DNA from: Stichopus chloronotus
Taxonomy: Eukaryota > Echinodermata > Holothuroidea > Aspidochirotida > Stichopodidae
Direction: 5' to 3'
Length of the DNA: 64,000 nucleotides
Assembly: GCA_021234535.1 (NCBI GenBank)
Contig: CM037837.1
Span: 682,001-746,000, forward strand
Position numbers and translations under genes: made by a program. The notes below the pieces were generated by a model that saw nothing but the letters and a program-made list of their open reading frames with translations, had not been told where the DNA came from and made no database searches. Each line of letters begins with the position of its first letter. Positions within the stretch are counted from its first letter, which is position 1. Positions 37,401 to 52,400 of the stretch are shown piece after piece.

Positions 37401-40400
37401 TGCCTGATTTGACATCACAGAGTACACTGACATCACACAGTACCACTTTGAAATATATATTTCTATAAAAATTCATAACTTTCAAATGAAACATGCTATT
37501 GAAATAAAGTTTTTTTACAAAAAAGAGAGCAAAATATTCTAAATATTCATAAACATTTTTAAGAGACATCAATTCTCTTCAGTGGCCAATCCCTTTTAAG
37601 GAGTGAAATCTTCGAAAAGGGTCGAGAATAAACCACAAAGAAAGGGGAAAAAGAGCGCACATACACAAAATACAAAGACATTTAAAATATTTCAGTTCTG
37701 CTAAAATTATTGAAACATCAATCTCTCAGAACTTGATGGAGTTGCTTGGATTGGAGGGATCGGTGGAACAGCTAGCAAAGGCGAATGAAGCACAATGTCA
37801 CAGGGTGAGGCATGTTGAGGTAGGATGACAATTGTGTTCTGAAGGAAGCACTAAAATTGAGAGATAGCGAACCAAGAAAGTGTGGACAATCCAAGATGAA
37901 GTGGCAGAGAAAGATGGGGGGCTTAGGGATGTTGGTTTGAGAAAGAAGGATACCCAAAATCAGGAGAGGTACCAAGACGTCGTGAGAGCGATTGCTGTAA
38001 GAGAGAGGTAAATCCGGCCATCTCTGTCACATGGGTTTAACCCAGGTCAAAACTGGATTGATGAAGAGAAATTTCATCATGTGAAGTTCACCTCCTTATT
38101 CCAATAAAACTGACATTGGTAAAGTCTTTTTTTGTGTTTATATTTACCTCTTATGACTGGCCACTGTGTTCATACTGCACTCCCAGTAGTCAAAATGATG
38201 GCCAACATGACTGTTGGAGAATGGAAGGATCCGCCACTTCAGACAGTTATCTGACAAACAAAAGAATAAATGGGATTTTCAATGATGCATTCACCATTTG
38301 CACATGCAATGGGAGGGGGGATGGGAGGGAATTACTGACAATTGCACAAAAAGATGGATAAGTTGGACTTACCACCATTAATTCACCAGTGACATAAGCA
38401 GACGATGGGTGGGGGGGGGGGGGATTTATTACAAGCAACTGAAATTTTCAGGAAGTCTTATTGGTAAATTTATGTGTTTGGTCAACGTTTTTGGCTCACC
38501 CACGCTTCTGTCCCCTATGTCACAAATATATCAATATCTACAAACATCTGCTGACAAATAACAAAGACTGAGAGAACTGGTATCTTAACTATCCCGAAGG
38601 CTTGCAACATTGTATAAGAAATTAGCAAAAAGTTAAGTTTTCAATAATTATCAAGCACCAACACCATTCAACATCTCTGTTCTTCAAAGAGACTTGAGAA
38701 TGAAATTAGCTTGTACCTGAAGGGTAAAAAGCCTATTGAAAGATCTCACAGCTGTTCACTGGAGATCAGAATTGCCTTACACTGTTAACATTTATACAGT
38801 CCTGGCTGGCTACTGCAGGTTTGGAAGTATCCAAACAGGTCAGTTATTGGTGTACATACATAGTTGGTTTTCACAGATGACATACAGCAGGTGAATTTGA
38901 CTATGACTGTGCGATGTTTTCACATGATTCCTCGATAATTGCGGCAAACATGAAATCATTTCTATTGTGTCTGTGTACATGATCCACAAGCATTATTGAC
39001 ATTAATGAGAGTGATTGTAATAACGATGTGTGCTCTACATAGTGTTTGCACTAGGTCCAAAACTAGGACAAGGTTGCTCAAATTCCATAGTTGGTAAACC
39101 TGTGTGCTCAAAAATATAACTTCCATCGTGAAGTCATAATAGGATATTTTGTTTTGAATGTTAATGTAACACCATGTATCGTTACATGTTTATGTAACAC
39201 CATGTATTGTACGTAAGAGCATGACAATGAAGTTGTTCGTAGATGTGCGATGAATTCTACCACACCAACGTGTACACATTGATGTAATTTTGGCTCCAGG
39301 TAGCAATTTCAGAACCACGTCCGCATGTCTGAACCTGTTACCTAACGCACACAGTGGCCCTACAGTAAAGTAAATGTGGGTTTCAAGACTTCAAGACAAA
39401 GATATCATAAGTATTTTTTAAGTTAGCATAACATGTCAATCATAGCAAATGTATTGGAGAAAACTCAAGCACTGCCAACATAGCAGAACAGAGGTTAGGC
39501 AATAAGGACCTACCACACTGAACCACTATGGGGACATCCATAATTCTCTTTCGTATATATTTGGCGTCTGTAGAGGGAGGGTAATGGAAGTGTGGGCTGG
39601 TATACCCATAGCTTTCCCAAAACTTCTTCACACCCTGCTTCTCTGAAAGGAGAGGTAAAAGAACCGTGAGAGCATAAAACTTATTGAAAATAAAATGAAA
39701 GCATAGATCACAAATGCAATTGGACAAAACAGGTTTTTTTTTTTCATTTTGATTTCAGTAGTGTGTTTAATATGCAAATGTTAAAGAAGGGTGTTACAGC
39801 TGCAATGGTGCTTGCATTTGGTGATATCTATAGTGTTCCTGAGTAGAGACGGGTATGATAACGCTTGATAAAACATATGACAGACACCACTATGTGTTTC
39901 AATATAGTGAAGGTGTGCGAAAAGACAAACAAACTGAAAATGATATCTTATCTTTGTTTACTAAACTACCCACTATAATGGCTATCTGCCCACAAGTGGA
40001 GCCTACAAACAACAAGCAAGCAACCAAAGAAGTGCAATGCCCTTAAAAAGCTCCTGATATCTTATAATTAGTGGATACAAAGTCCATCGAATACCAGATG
40101 CAATGTTCTCCAAACATTTTCAACAGCGCGGATAGCCACGAACAAAGTATACTAGTAAAAGTTTGGCAAAAACATTAATGGAGATCATGATGTAAAAGTT
40201 AGCTATCTTTGAGGTTGCCTTCATGTGTTTTTTTTTTGGGGGGAGGGGGTTTGGGGGGGTTTTGCATTTTTGTTTTTCTGTGGGTAGTAGCTTCTGCAAT
40301 ATTTTTATCCAACATTACATTAGCCCTAAGACTAAATTTGACAAGGCAGGAGCCTCTCTTCCTGGGCCGAGGAGAGCTTGTGAAGGTGACTGTTAAGGAG

Positions 40401-43400
40401 TAGTGGCTATTCAAGGAATGGCAATTTTCACTCAGGACAGGGGAGGACAAACTCCAATCCCACCTCCTCCCCAACCACGTCCCTCACCGAGAACACTGCA
40501 TATCGTTGACCACTTGGTTAAATTTGATCATCACTAGTTGATCCCAGCAGCTATGACATTACATTATTATACTCAACAGACATGTTTCAAGACTTGACAT
40601 GGGGATTCCAGGTAAGGAACATTGAGTAACTTGATGATGGCTTCTTGCCCTATCTCTGGAAAGGATTACTTTCAAATCTTTCACCCTTTATAGTAAGGAT
40701 CAGTTTTCCTTATCTTCAAGCCATTGTTCATGGTTGCGTAATGCGGTCTTTCCACGAGAAAAGTCTCCTTCTCACGTGCTCGACTGACCGATTTAATCTC
40801 ATGATACACACATTGTGTTGTGTACTAATTATGTAGGGCAACCAAGTCGCTTGCCATGAATCAGAGCAGGGCGTCAACAACGTCACAAATCTGTGACGTC
40901 TGGGAGACCACGGTCAATTACATGATAACGGCGGCACCCTTCATACATTTACGCATAATGTTAGAGACTCTGTTGGGCAGGAAGTTTGAACATGTAGTGT
41001 TGCCCATAAGATCATTTCACGATCTCATGAATATGAATGAAAACGGTTTGAAATGGCCTAAATAATTCAGAAGAGGTGCTCCTCGCCTGGAATATTCCCC
41101 TTTAACACTGTGTATAGCCTCACGGGGGAAGCCTAATCCTCTCATACGTAAACCATAATAACACACAAAGAGGTCAGCAAATCTCACCGATGTTAATATC
41201 TTTCCAATACTGCATCATGTGATCCTTCATGATCTTTCTCAAGAATCTGTATTCCATTCTATCAGCAAAATCTTGTTTGTTGCTGGTTGGTTCCAGAACA
41301 ATGGAGGGCACCTCGACCATCCCGACGATACCGCGATATAACCTGCATTTTGGCAGTAAACAGAGGATGAAATAACTTATAATGTTTGCTTCCAGGCAGT
41401 GCTGGATAGGACAAATGGCGAAAATGAGTTGCTAATGTCTTCCATCAAGGTCAACAAGATGCCTTCATTCCCTGCGTACATATCACGATTTTGAGAGGCA
41501 TTTACCATTGGTTGGTTAAATGAATCAGCAACCACATGACAAATATCACATGCTATACAATTTACATCAAGTTGATCTCTGTTACTCACAAACTGTCTTC
41601 TCTCTGGAGGTCCAATCCTTCATACATCTTAATCAACCTGCTCCTATTGAATATAAAAACACCCTCTTGACTTCTGTTCTCCAGATTCATTCCAAAATAA
41701 AACTGGACTGTTTTGGGTCCTTTCAAGGTCTTCTTTTTGGCTTCTGCAAGTTCCTTCTTCATGTTTGCTTCCGCCTGAAGATGTTCCGCCTTGATCTGAG
41801 CCTGGCGTACTGCAACCTTCAGAAAGATACATTAACAGGGAAACTTATGGAGATGGTACTTCAATACACCATCAGGGAGCACTTTAACGTACTACTGTCA
41901 AGTATTAATGCACTGACATAAAAGAGTACGTCAGTGCATAGCAAGAAGTTCTTCAGAGTACTATTAAGAAATACACTAAAGCATTAAGAGACAGAACTTC
42001 CATAAACTTTACAGACTTGTGATTTCTGTGCACTATACTAGAGTACTTGAAACATGAAGAAGTACCTTTCATAAAACCATCAAGAAACATTTCAATTTGA
42101 ACCATCAAGAGCTACTTCATCATACTACCACAAGTACTTCAATTAACTAGCAAGAGGTACTTCAATGCACTATCATGAGCTTCAGTGCACTACCAAGAGG
42201 TACTTCAACGTACTATCAAGTACTGCTTCAATGGACTAGCATGGGGTACTTCAATGGACTAGCATGGGGTACTTCAATGCACTATCATGTAGTGCTTCAA
42301 TGGACTAGCAAGGGGTACTTCAATGCACTATCATGTAGTGCTTCAAGGGGCCTTTCATAAAACCATCAAGAAACATTTCAATTTGAACCAACAAGAGCTA
42401 CTTCATCATACTACCAAAAAGTACTTCAATGCACCAGCAAGGGGTACTTCAATGTACTATACCATGGAGTACTTCAACGAACTAGCAAGAGGTACTGCAA
42501 TGCACTATCATGTAGTGCTTCAATGCACCAGCAAGGGGTACTTCAATGTACTATACCATGGAGTACTTCAATGAACTAGCAAGAGGTTCTTCAATGCACT
42601 ATCATGTAGTGCTTCAATGCACTAGCAAGGGTACTTCAATGTGTGCTTTCATGTAGTGCTTTAATTGACTAGCAAGGGTACTTCAGTGCACTATCATGTA
42701 GTGCTTCAATGGACTAGCAAGGGGTACTTCAATGTACTCTACCATGGAGTACTTCAATGAACTAGCAAGAGGTTCTTCAATGCACTATCATGTAGTGCTT
42801 CAATGCACTAGCAAGAAGTACTCCAATGCACTATCATGGTGTGCTTCTGCAGCTCTAGCAAAGAAGAACTTCGATGCAGTATCATGAAGTACTTCAGTGA
42901 CCACATTACAATACTCTGATGAAATATCAATTAAGTACTCTTCCACTTCGGAGGGGACTCACCCTTGCTTCCTTTGATTTAGCATCTTTCCTCTTTATTT
43001 CAAGTTCTCTGGCAGTGCTCTGTGCTTCTCTGGCGATGTTTTCAGCTGAAAGTAAGGGGATGATACAAGAAGTAAAAGCAATTCACAGAGTACAGAGATT
43101 ATTATAAAGAGAGAAACCACAGGCGACATGGAGTGCAATATTTGTAATTTCACCCAATCAAGCTATCAACCTTGAAAATATTTCCAAATATGTGCAGGTC
43201 TATAGGATGCACTGCTACATGAAGATACCATTGAATGTAGTCAGTAATAGCCTGCAGGATGTCTGCCTTAGAGTTCAGGATGTATGCAAAATGAAGGCCT
43301 TCACAGTGCTGCTGGGTGATAAAACCTGTACAATCAGATCTATGGTGAAGTGATGTCTACCCATTGATTTATAGATATATGTAAGATCACCGAAGGTGCT

Positions 43401-46400
43401 ACATTAAGAGGCTCTACTAAGCAACACACCGTGAGCTTTGATGCCAACACCATAGGTATTGGTCATCCTAGGCATACCGTGAATGAGTTCAGAGAAAGTT
43501 TTAAGTTACAGAGAAAGTGCCTTACAAACACAATGACAACTGAGGACATTGCAAGTGTTGGGCGAATTGCACCGATTTATGATGTGTTCAGACGTTAGGT
43601 GTACAGCTGCGGTGCACTTTCTGGTCATATTCAGTGACCCTGAAATTCCTCCATGAGGATTCTCACTTCCACAGATCATGGTACTAAAAATAATTACTAA
43701 CTGTCCACCCAGCATAAACAAATTCAGTGGAAAATCTTGCAACAGATTGGGACAGTTGTCCTTCACTGCTACAGTGCTTACTCTTTATTCTTTATAAACA
43801 GACCACCTGTGAGGCCATAGGGTATCAGGAAAATGAACAATGATAGACAAGCATCTGTTACCTCACATGAGGTCAAAAGGCAGTCATGTGACACCCGGGA
43901 ATTCAGAGCTTTTCCTGGGGAAAGACACTCACAAGTTCTCTGGGAATGAACACATAATGTAACTTAGTATTGAACCTGCAGTAGGAAGCTATTTATGTGA
44001 AAATGGGAGCAAGTACTAAATGCTTCATTGAACAAAATTTTCACCCTACAATACACCTTGAACTAGCTAAGAATGTAAACTGAGTAAGCGGGTGTGTTTT
44101 AAACAATGTCTTAAATAGCACTGGCTGATACAGATTTAGGCTTTTGCCAAATTACGACATCACCACACAGTAGGAATTCAGCTTAAAAATTTGGGTATGT
44201 GGCACGAAAGCAAATCAGAAGAACACCACACATCACAGTGCTGCTTTAAAATAAGGATGCGAGAGGATATGAAGCGTATGTGCTACATTGACGTTACTGG
44301 ATTTACCTTTCTTGGCATCTTCCAAAGCCTTGGCAGCAGCTTCTTCAGATCTCTTCTTAAATCGATACGAAGTGAACTCGTACATTCTGAAAAGGAAAGT
44401 ACCGACATGATACAGGTGGGGAGAAAATAGGCTTAGATTTTGCTGCACAAAGATCAGGAAGTAATACTCACAGAAAGTACATACAAACGATTTACACCTT
44501 TATACGACAACATCTGCCATCTGAGGTCGACTTCCGGTGTTCAAGATATCATACTTACTATCAAATCAATGAAGTGGAGCTAAGTAGGTCATTTAGCAAG
44601 GAGAAAAGATAACAGGTGAAAACAAGATTAACAAATTAGACACCAGAAGTACCACTAGGAACAGAGGGAGGCCAAATAGAAGGTGGCGGCATTAAATCGC
44701 TGCTTACGAGGGCTAAGTGGCAAGGAGCAGCACAAGATAGAAAGAGATGGGCAATTGGTGAGGAGGCCTTCCTCCTGCAGTGGTGTGAAACATGTTAAAG
44801 AAGATGTCATACTTTTCATAAGTGTCGAATTGCAATAGCTGAAAAATCCAAGGTAAAACCAAATGAAAGCGAAACTGCACTGTGGTCTGATGTGCCACTG
44901 GATGCAAAAATTGGTGACAACATGTTAAGCATCTCCTTAAAGATTTAAATCTGTTTCAAGTCATGACGATGGTGAAAACACCAAGGATGCGCTTTACAGA
45001 CAGCATCATAGACATCAGTGTTGATAAATACAGAGTTATGAAAATGATACACTTTTCTTTTCTTTTCTTCTTTTTTTTTGGGGGGGGGGGCTGATGGTAA
45101 AACTGATACAAATTTAAAGCTTTATACTTACTTTGGTTTATACATCAACTGTGTAAGTACCTTTGACTGCACCCTCTGACCCTGTACAAAGACCTTCATC
45201 CGTGGTTCGGAGTACAGGATAGATGCATAGCTACGTAGAGACTTCCTCTCAGGTGCGATGCTGATGGTACGACAAAGCAAGCAAACTTGAAAATAAACAT
45301 GCGACTAATGCTTGCAATGGTTGGAATTATGAGAAAGTGTAAGACAAGCTAAATTTAGAAGTTCAACAAATTCGAGGTTAGTGGTTGCACTGGGTACCAG
45401 CTTCTGCGCTTTATGCCGGGATGGTCCTTTTTTTTTTCTTTTACACCTGGTACCGGTACATGTGTACGTACAAATAGATACAATGGACGTATGAGAAGCA
45501 CATTCCTCTGTTTGATTTTAACACCGACATATTTTGGAAGTCAATGAAATTTGACAAAACCATGGCACGCCTGGCATGACCTTAGTGCAAACTTACTATT
45601 TCCTTTTCTTTCATTCTTTTAATACACACATCGAATTTCAAAACTTACAGCCAAAATTTATATTCTGGCATGTATATGAAATTCTTGTGACATTTACACA
45701 AGTTTTTCTTTTTTTTTTAAGTCAAACACAGCAGGTATCCTGTCCATGACATCAGGATCTGTTTCTGAAACTGGTACCCAGGTCCAAAGTTTCACTTATA
45801 TTATACAGGTGATAAAAAACTTTTTACAGACAGACTGTTTGTTTTTTTTTCTGTTCATTGGACAAAATTCAGAATGTATGCCTAAGAAAACTTCCACTTT
45901 CATACCTATACTTAAAATAAATTGTGCTAAATTAACATGCAAAGCAAATAGTCAAATTATGTGAACTTGCAGCCTAACAAAAGTTATATTTTCGGGGACA
46001 TGGGTACCTGACCAACTGTGGGTTGGGAACAAACACCCTACTTTGGACCCAGGTGCAAGCACTAATGGAGAGGCTAGACAACTGTACTTGTACGAAAAAC
46101 AGATGCGAGGGGAAGGAAATTGTTTCTATGGTTACAACTCTCAAGTGTTCTTTGTGGTATTTACTGTTGCAAGATTTTGGTACAACTCACTAGTCATCCA
46201 TGTCATCAGACACTGGTGTACCGGCTGCCAGGATGTCGTTTTGTTTTGAGATGATGTCTAGCTCTGGTTGGCCATTATCTCTTAGTTTAACATGATATAT
46301 TATCACCAATGTCCCTGGATAATGAAGACAATGTTAAATTCACATCGAAGTTTCGCTACATGAGTTGGGTTATGTATTACTCTTAAGATAGGTAATATCC

Positions 46401-49400
46401 ATAGGTACGATAACAGCCAAAATGGCACTAAGTAACAAATATAGCAAAAACATGATACACTTAAATATTAGTCTCATCATAAAACATATGCAATCAAAGG
46501 TAAAAAGCATAATTCAGCTTTTGGTTTTGATTTCCGCTTTGCAAGATAAAACTGCCCTTCATTTTCCTGTCCTCAAGCAAAGTCCGCAACTTATATGATA
46601 ATCGGTAGTTGTAAGGCAGGCTAAAAGAATTTTTCATGCTCGGTATTTCTCCAAATGACCCATAAACAAAGTGCGAACACTATGGATAAGGGACTGGCTA
46701 AGTGGTAGCTGAAATTTTGACCAGTGAATCTTTTAACATATAGGGGAGACACTACAAATTTGAAATTTTTACACAAATGGCATAAACACTTCAAGGAAAA
46801 ATTGCAGTTCATGTAAATCTTCTGTCATCTGAGTGTAGTCAAAATTTTGGCAATTCAGCCAGTTTCCACTGAAAAATCTTTTCTGGATAGATGTGTTTAG
46901 GTGATTTTGGCCAGACAGACCGAACAGAGAAAGTTTTAATACAGTCCTTCCTACAATTTCCTATCCTCCTTTAAGGTAGACAATTCATTGCTGAGAAATA
47001 AAAGAAATGGTGTTTCAGCAAAGATATCACTTTGAAATAATTTCACAAACTCTTTTGAACATGGCAAGGGATAACAAAATACAATGAAATATTTGTATTT
47101 GCAGGGTTTAGGAAGCACAGCCTATGATAGATACAAGCTGAAATTAAACAAGCGGTATCTTACAACTTCTGCACAAAAAATTTACAGAGATAGCACTGTG
47201 CTTGGGCTTTTACCTCTGGAATATGTTACCAAGACCTTCATAATTACAAGCAAGAGGTGACACAGAAACCACCAATCAGCTCACATCTCACAAATCCCCA
47301 CTTACTCTCAACTCCACCTCCTCCCACCCACCCCCCAACAAAAAAATAGTAACCACTTTGATTGGTTTTATTGTTTTATGCCAACATGTCATATTTGGTG
47401 TGGGATTATTAAATGTAAGGAAATGCATTAACAGAGGCATCATTTTGAACCAACAAATTGTAAAAATACCCTCCCACCGAATGGTGTGTAGTATCAGCAT
47501 CCTGCCAAAAAACCCCTTACATAACTTTAGGGGGAAAACATCACAACCTACAGAGCGCAGAACACAATCACCTACCAGAATTGGTCCTTATCCTTTGGAA
47601 CTGTTCGAAGAAGTCGTCGTCATTATTGAAAGGAGAGTACCTGTAAATGACTTCCATCTCAACTTGATGCTGTTCAAAACAAAGAACAAATGAGGGTTGC
47701 CCCATTAAACATATCATCATAAATCAATTATCACAGCAATGCCATCTGGTCGCTTTTACTTTCATACTGTAATAAAATTTACATGAGACTTGATGAATTA
47801 TAAACTGCCCTACTTTCTGAATTAGTTGCGAGTGGATATGAACTAGTGAACATACGAAACTAGCAAAATGTCTTTCCTAATATTCACTGTCTACAATACC
47901 AACTTCAAAACCAGGATATGGCGCAATATAAGAATGAGACAGTATCATCAAATTATCAAAACCAGTTAATTGCATCTGACCACTACATTCTTCATGTCCT
48001 AACAGTCATGCCACTAAGTATATACTTACAATCTTGTAATATATGCACCAAACTATGTCACATAATGCCAAGCAAATAAACAGTACAACCCTTGAGCGAT
48101 TGTTTGCTGTGCAGGGTGAACACTCTAACCCTACTGTCTGTTAACTTATGGCCCAAGACAGATATGTTCATCTTCATATTGAGGTATTGATCGAGTAAGT
48201 GGAACCTGAAAGAGTTTCTGAATGTGTTGCGCTGTTTACAATTCCGTAAGGACCATATGGTAGCATTTTCTTTCTGCTTTCAATATCGCAATGGCCCCCT
48301 CTATTTCAAACAAGAGCATCAATTTGAAATAACTTTGTGATTCCTTGCCAACATTCATGAAGAACACAGTAAAACATGTACATACCAACTTTGAGATTCA
48401 AACACCTTATCATTCTAGAGAAAGCAGGCCTACACTAAGCTCTTTTAACCAATGTGTGTACTGAGCAGTTTTGTATATTTTCACAATTTGAGTTCTGGTG
48501 ACCTCAAATAACCTTTCAGCTTCACCCAAAACAATAGAGATCATCTCCTCACTATGACCAACCCACACAGTAAGTGTGAAATTGGTCAAGATAACGCTCC
48601 TTGAGATACCGTGTTTACGAGGTTTTCAGTTTGACTTCTGCTGACCACAAATGACCTTTGACCTTCACCCAAAACAATAGGGATCATCTGCTCACTATGA
48701 ACAACCCACACACTATGAGAATAGTCAAGGTTAAGCATCTTGAGATACTTTGTTTACTAGGTTTTCACACTTTGACCTCTGATGACATCAAATGACCTTT
48801 GACCTTCACCAAAAACAATGGGGATCATCTACTCACCATGACCAACTCAAACATTAAGTATGACATTAGCAATATTTACCCTACTTGAGATACTCTTAAC
48901 AAGGTTTTCACATTTTGACCTCTGGTGGCCTCAAATGACTTTTGACCTCTACTAAAAGTAGAAGGGATCATCTACTCAATATGATCGAACCATATACCAA
49001 GTGCAGCATAAGTCAAGGCTATGCTTCTTGAGATATACTGTTTATATAGTGTTTACAATGGTTTCCAACTTGACATCTCTGGTGACCTCAAATGACCTTT
49101 GACCTCCACCAAAAATGACAGGGATCATCAACTCAAAATGACCAACCCACAGCCCAAGTATAAGATCAGTCACGGTTACCCTTCTTGAGATATCATGTTT
49201 TACAAGCAAGGCTTCACATACACAAACACAAGACATCACCATTGCATTGATTCCTTTTTGCCTTCGGCAAGGAATCCAAAAGAAGAACTTTAGAACAAAA
49301 GAAGCTTTGCAGAGTTTATTTGATGTGAATTTTGAGTCACATAGTGACTCAGAAAATGAGGAAGGGTATTTGTATGGGGCAAGTGATTTAGAAAGAACTA

Positions 49401-52400
49401 CGGATATGAGAATAACATCTTTTGCTTCTAGTTGCTTCAAAAAAAGAGGAGGAAAGTCATGACACAAATTTGAGGCAAATATTTACAGTGTATTACTTTT
49501 CCAATGTTAAGTTTGAATTTGTGAGTAAGGACCATTTTGTGCAAATTGATTCCATAGAGGGATGAAATTTAGAATGTTTTAATTCTGCAGTTAACTGGTT
49601 AAGTTTGGTTTCTATTAGTGAGTGATGGCTAATATTTCATTACTTCTGCATGTTTAAAAGGCATCATCAATTCATATAAAAAGTCTGGTTTCAATAAACG
49701 TGATACACTTTCTTGTTGTTACATGTGAGATCATTTGAAGACCTTCATGAGCTCCCACGTTTGCACAGTTTCTGTAATGACCCCCCTCCTCCTCTCCTTT
49801 TTCGCTCCACCCTATACGATACTGCAGTGCAACATACCCTCGCTTTCTCCTCTGCTGTCTTTGCTAAGGGTTTCTGGTTCCTTGAATCAAATGACGGCAT
49901 TGGTACAATGACCTCTTTAATTTGTTCTTCCTCTAAGAAGGTCCTTGACATCATCAGGCAGGTCATGGTTTGCCCCTGTTTCGTGAAGAGGATGAAATCA
50001 CGACCAACTCTCATGGCGCCACTGTGGATGACGTTAAGATTAAACACAGTGAGTGCTTCAAAAAAAAAAAAAAAAACTGCCAAAGAGGGATGCAAATTTC
50101 TCTGTAGAATATAAAATTCAAAAACCCATGTCAAAGGACAATCTTGCAAGACATCATACTAAGATGTGGTAAGTTTCAACTACCCTCCCCTCCCACTACT
50201 AAGTCTCTGCTTTCTTGTGTGACCTTTCCCACAGATGAGAAAAAGCACCTTAAGAATTGATCCCAACTTCTTCTTACAGATTATATCAAGATAATAGTAG
50301 TAATGTCTGTATATATCAGAACATGTTAAATGAACACTCACGACTTTAATCCATTGCCGTATTGCCCAATGTATTCGCTCTCTGAGCCCCTCTTTGATGA
50401 TTCACCAAAGAGAATGACAGAGCTTGCTTTAGCTGAAAAGAAAAGGAAAAGTGAATTAGGGCAAGACTGCTTGCAGTAAATGACCTTAATGTTCAACAAG
50501 AAAGATTACCTCTTCATTTGCATATCATATCATTGGTTACACATTTCGGTCTCAACTTTTCATTTCTGCCACAGTTATGAAAAGGTTTCTTTTCAAAAAA
50601 TAAATGTCACCTTCCCATCTCTCTTGTTTTTCACAGTGGTATAGATTTGCATTTTCTACAAATGTCTCAATTTGGACACACAAACTGAAAACTGTGAAGT
50701 ACATATCCAAAATCGATTGAAATGTCCGCTGAGTCAGCATGTGCACACGTCATACTCTCGAGTTCTCATTGTAAACTGGATTACTACTTACGTTAATATT
50801 ACGAATATATACGATTCTCCAGCATCAGTGCATTGCTTACCAGGACTCATTCCTTCTCCGTTGTCAAGGAAACACAACTGGAATCCACCTCTGACATTCT
50901 CATCCTTAACTGTGATAACAAGTAAACAAGTGCACTCCATGAATATTCATGAACTACAAGTTCAATAGCAGAGACAGGAACAGAATGAACAACAAGGAAG
51001 CGTACTGATGTGAGGGGAATGTGGTTTATAGGTGTGAGCAAGGACACAGACTTACTGATATAATCACACCAATTAATACCCACTGATGATCACTTCACTA
51101 CAAGGGTTCAAAATTGTAATGCAAATAAGCTCAGTTATTGAACAGTGCCAGTTTGAACACCATACTGACAGCTGTGTTTATCTAAACATGGTATTTTACC
51201 AGCTTTGATATGAAAACAACATCCCAAAAGAACCAACTGTTCATTACCAAATGCAACCACTGCCCAGTTCCCACATGCATTTACCATTATAGTCAATCAC
51301 AGACTATAACTGTATCAACCATCGATGTGAAATATTCAAAAGGCTGAATTAGAAATGGGTTCCTTTAGTGTTTTGTCACTCAGTGTGGGACTGATACCAG
51401 ATAACTTTTAGCAGTACATTCCTCAAACTTGCATCAGACACTTTATGGGCAGGGTACCATATGCAGTGACTTACTATTTGACATCTACCAGGTGCATATT
51501 ACCAGGAGATATGTCTTGGAAGTGTTCTAAAACAGGGATGTGGGGGGGCAAGGCAAATAATGCTGATGGCAAAACCAGCAATTGCAAACACACACTTTAA
51601 AAGGGCCTGCAATAGGGTACCTCGCAGGGTCCAGGGAAGGATCCAGGATGGGCAAGGCCTCAGCAGACTAGCATTTCAGTAATTTAAAATGGCTCCTGTA
51701 AGGTTATATTTCTACCCCTAACGGTAAGACAAATCTGAGACCAAATCTTAAAACATGCACGCATTAAACTTCAACCCCTTCAATTGACATTTGAGGGTTA
51801 GGCCTACACGTAAGTCTTTTTATGCACAGGTATTTTATCATTTCTGCAACATTTAAAATGTTTCAATCACACAATTTTCATTGCATTTGCACCTGCCAGG
51901 TCATGTGCTTATGCAAATTTTATCAGCAAATAAAATGGCAATAAGTAATATTCACTGCCACCGACAGTCTGATATGGGGAGAAGCAGACCAGTGACAGAA
52001 GAGAGAGAGATCACAGAAGTCTGTGCCAAACTTCCTTACACAGGAGGACCATCTATCGTTTCTAATTCTGATTTTTTAATCGATTTTGTGCCTAAATTTG
52101 TTTCGTCACTTCGGTCATGGGGCCCAGGTTGAACCCAACAACCTCTCCCCCCCCCCCCCAGGGTATGCCACTGGTGCCTAAAATAGCACCAAAATCCAAT
52201 ATTTCTTTGTACTTTTTATGTAATGGTGGAGATCATTCACCATCTGATCCATATGTCGAAGCGCAGTCAGAAAATGTGTAGTATTTTGTAAATGGTAGTA
52301 ACTGTATGAAAAAACTACTTCAGTTCATTAAAAACTATAATACACATGACATCTGACACAAGGGGGCAGTATTCAGTTTCTCAAACTTAGCCTTTTCACT

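Noticed and set aside
42175..42574. Plus-strand frames with repeated [21 protein letters not shown] text
   Set aside because: They are translation of the intronic minisatellite, not a repeat protein.
48484..49210. CRISPR-like regularly spaced repeats
   Set aside because: The whole 142-bp unit repeats, without unique spacers, and the DNA is eukaryotic intron.
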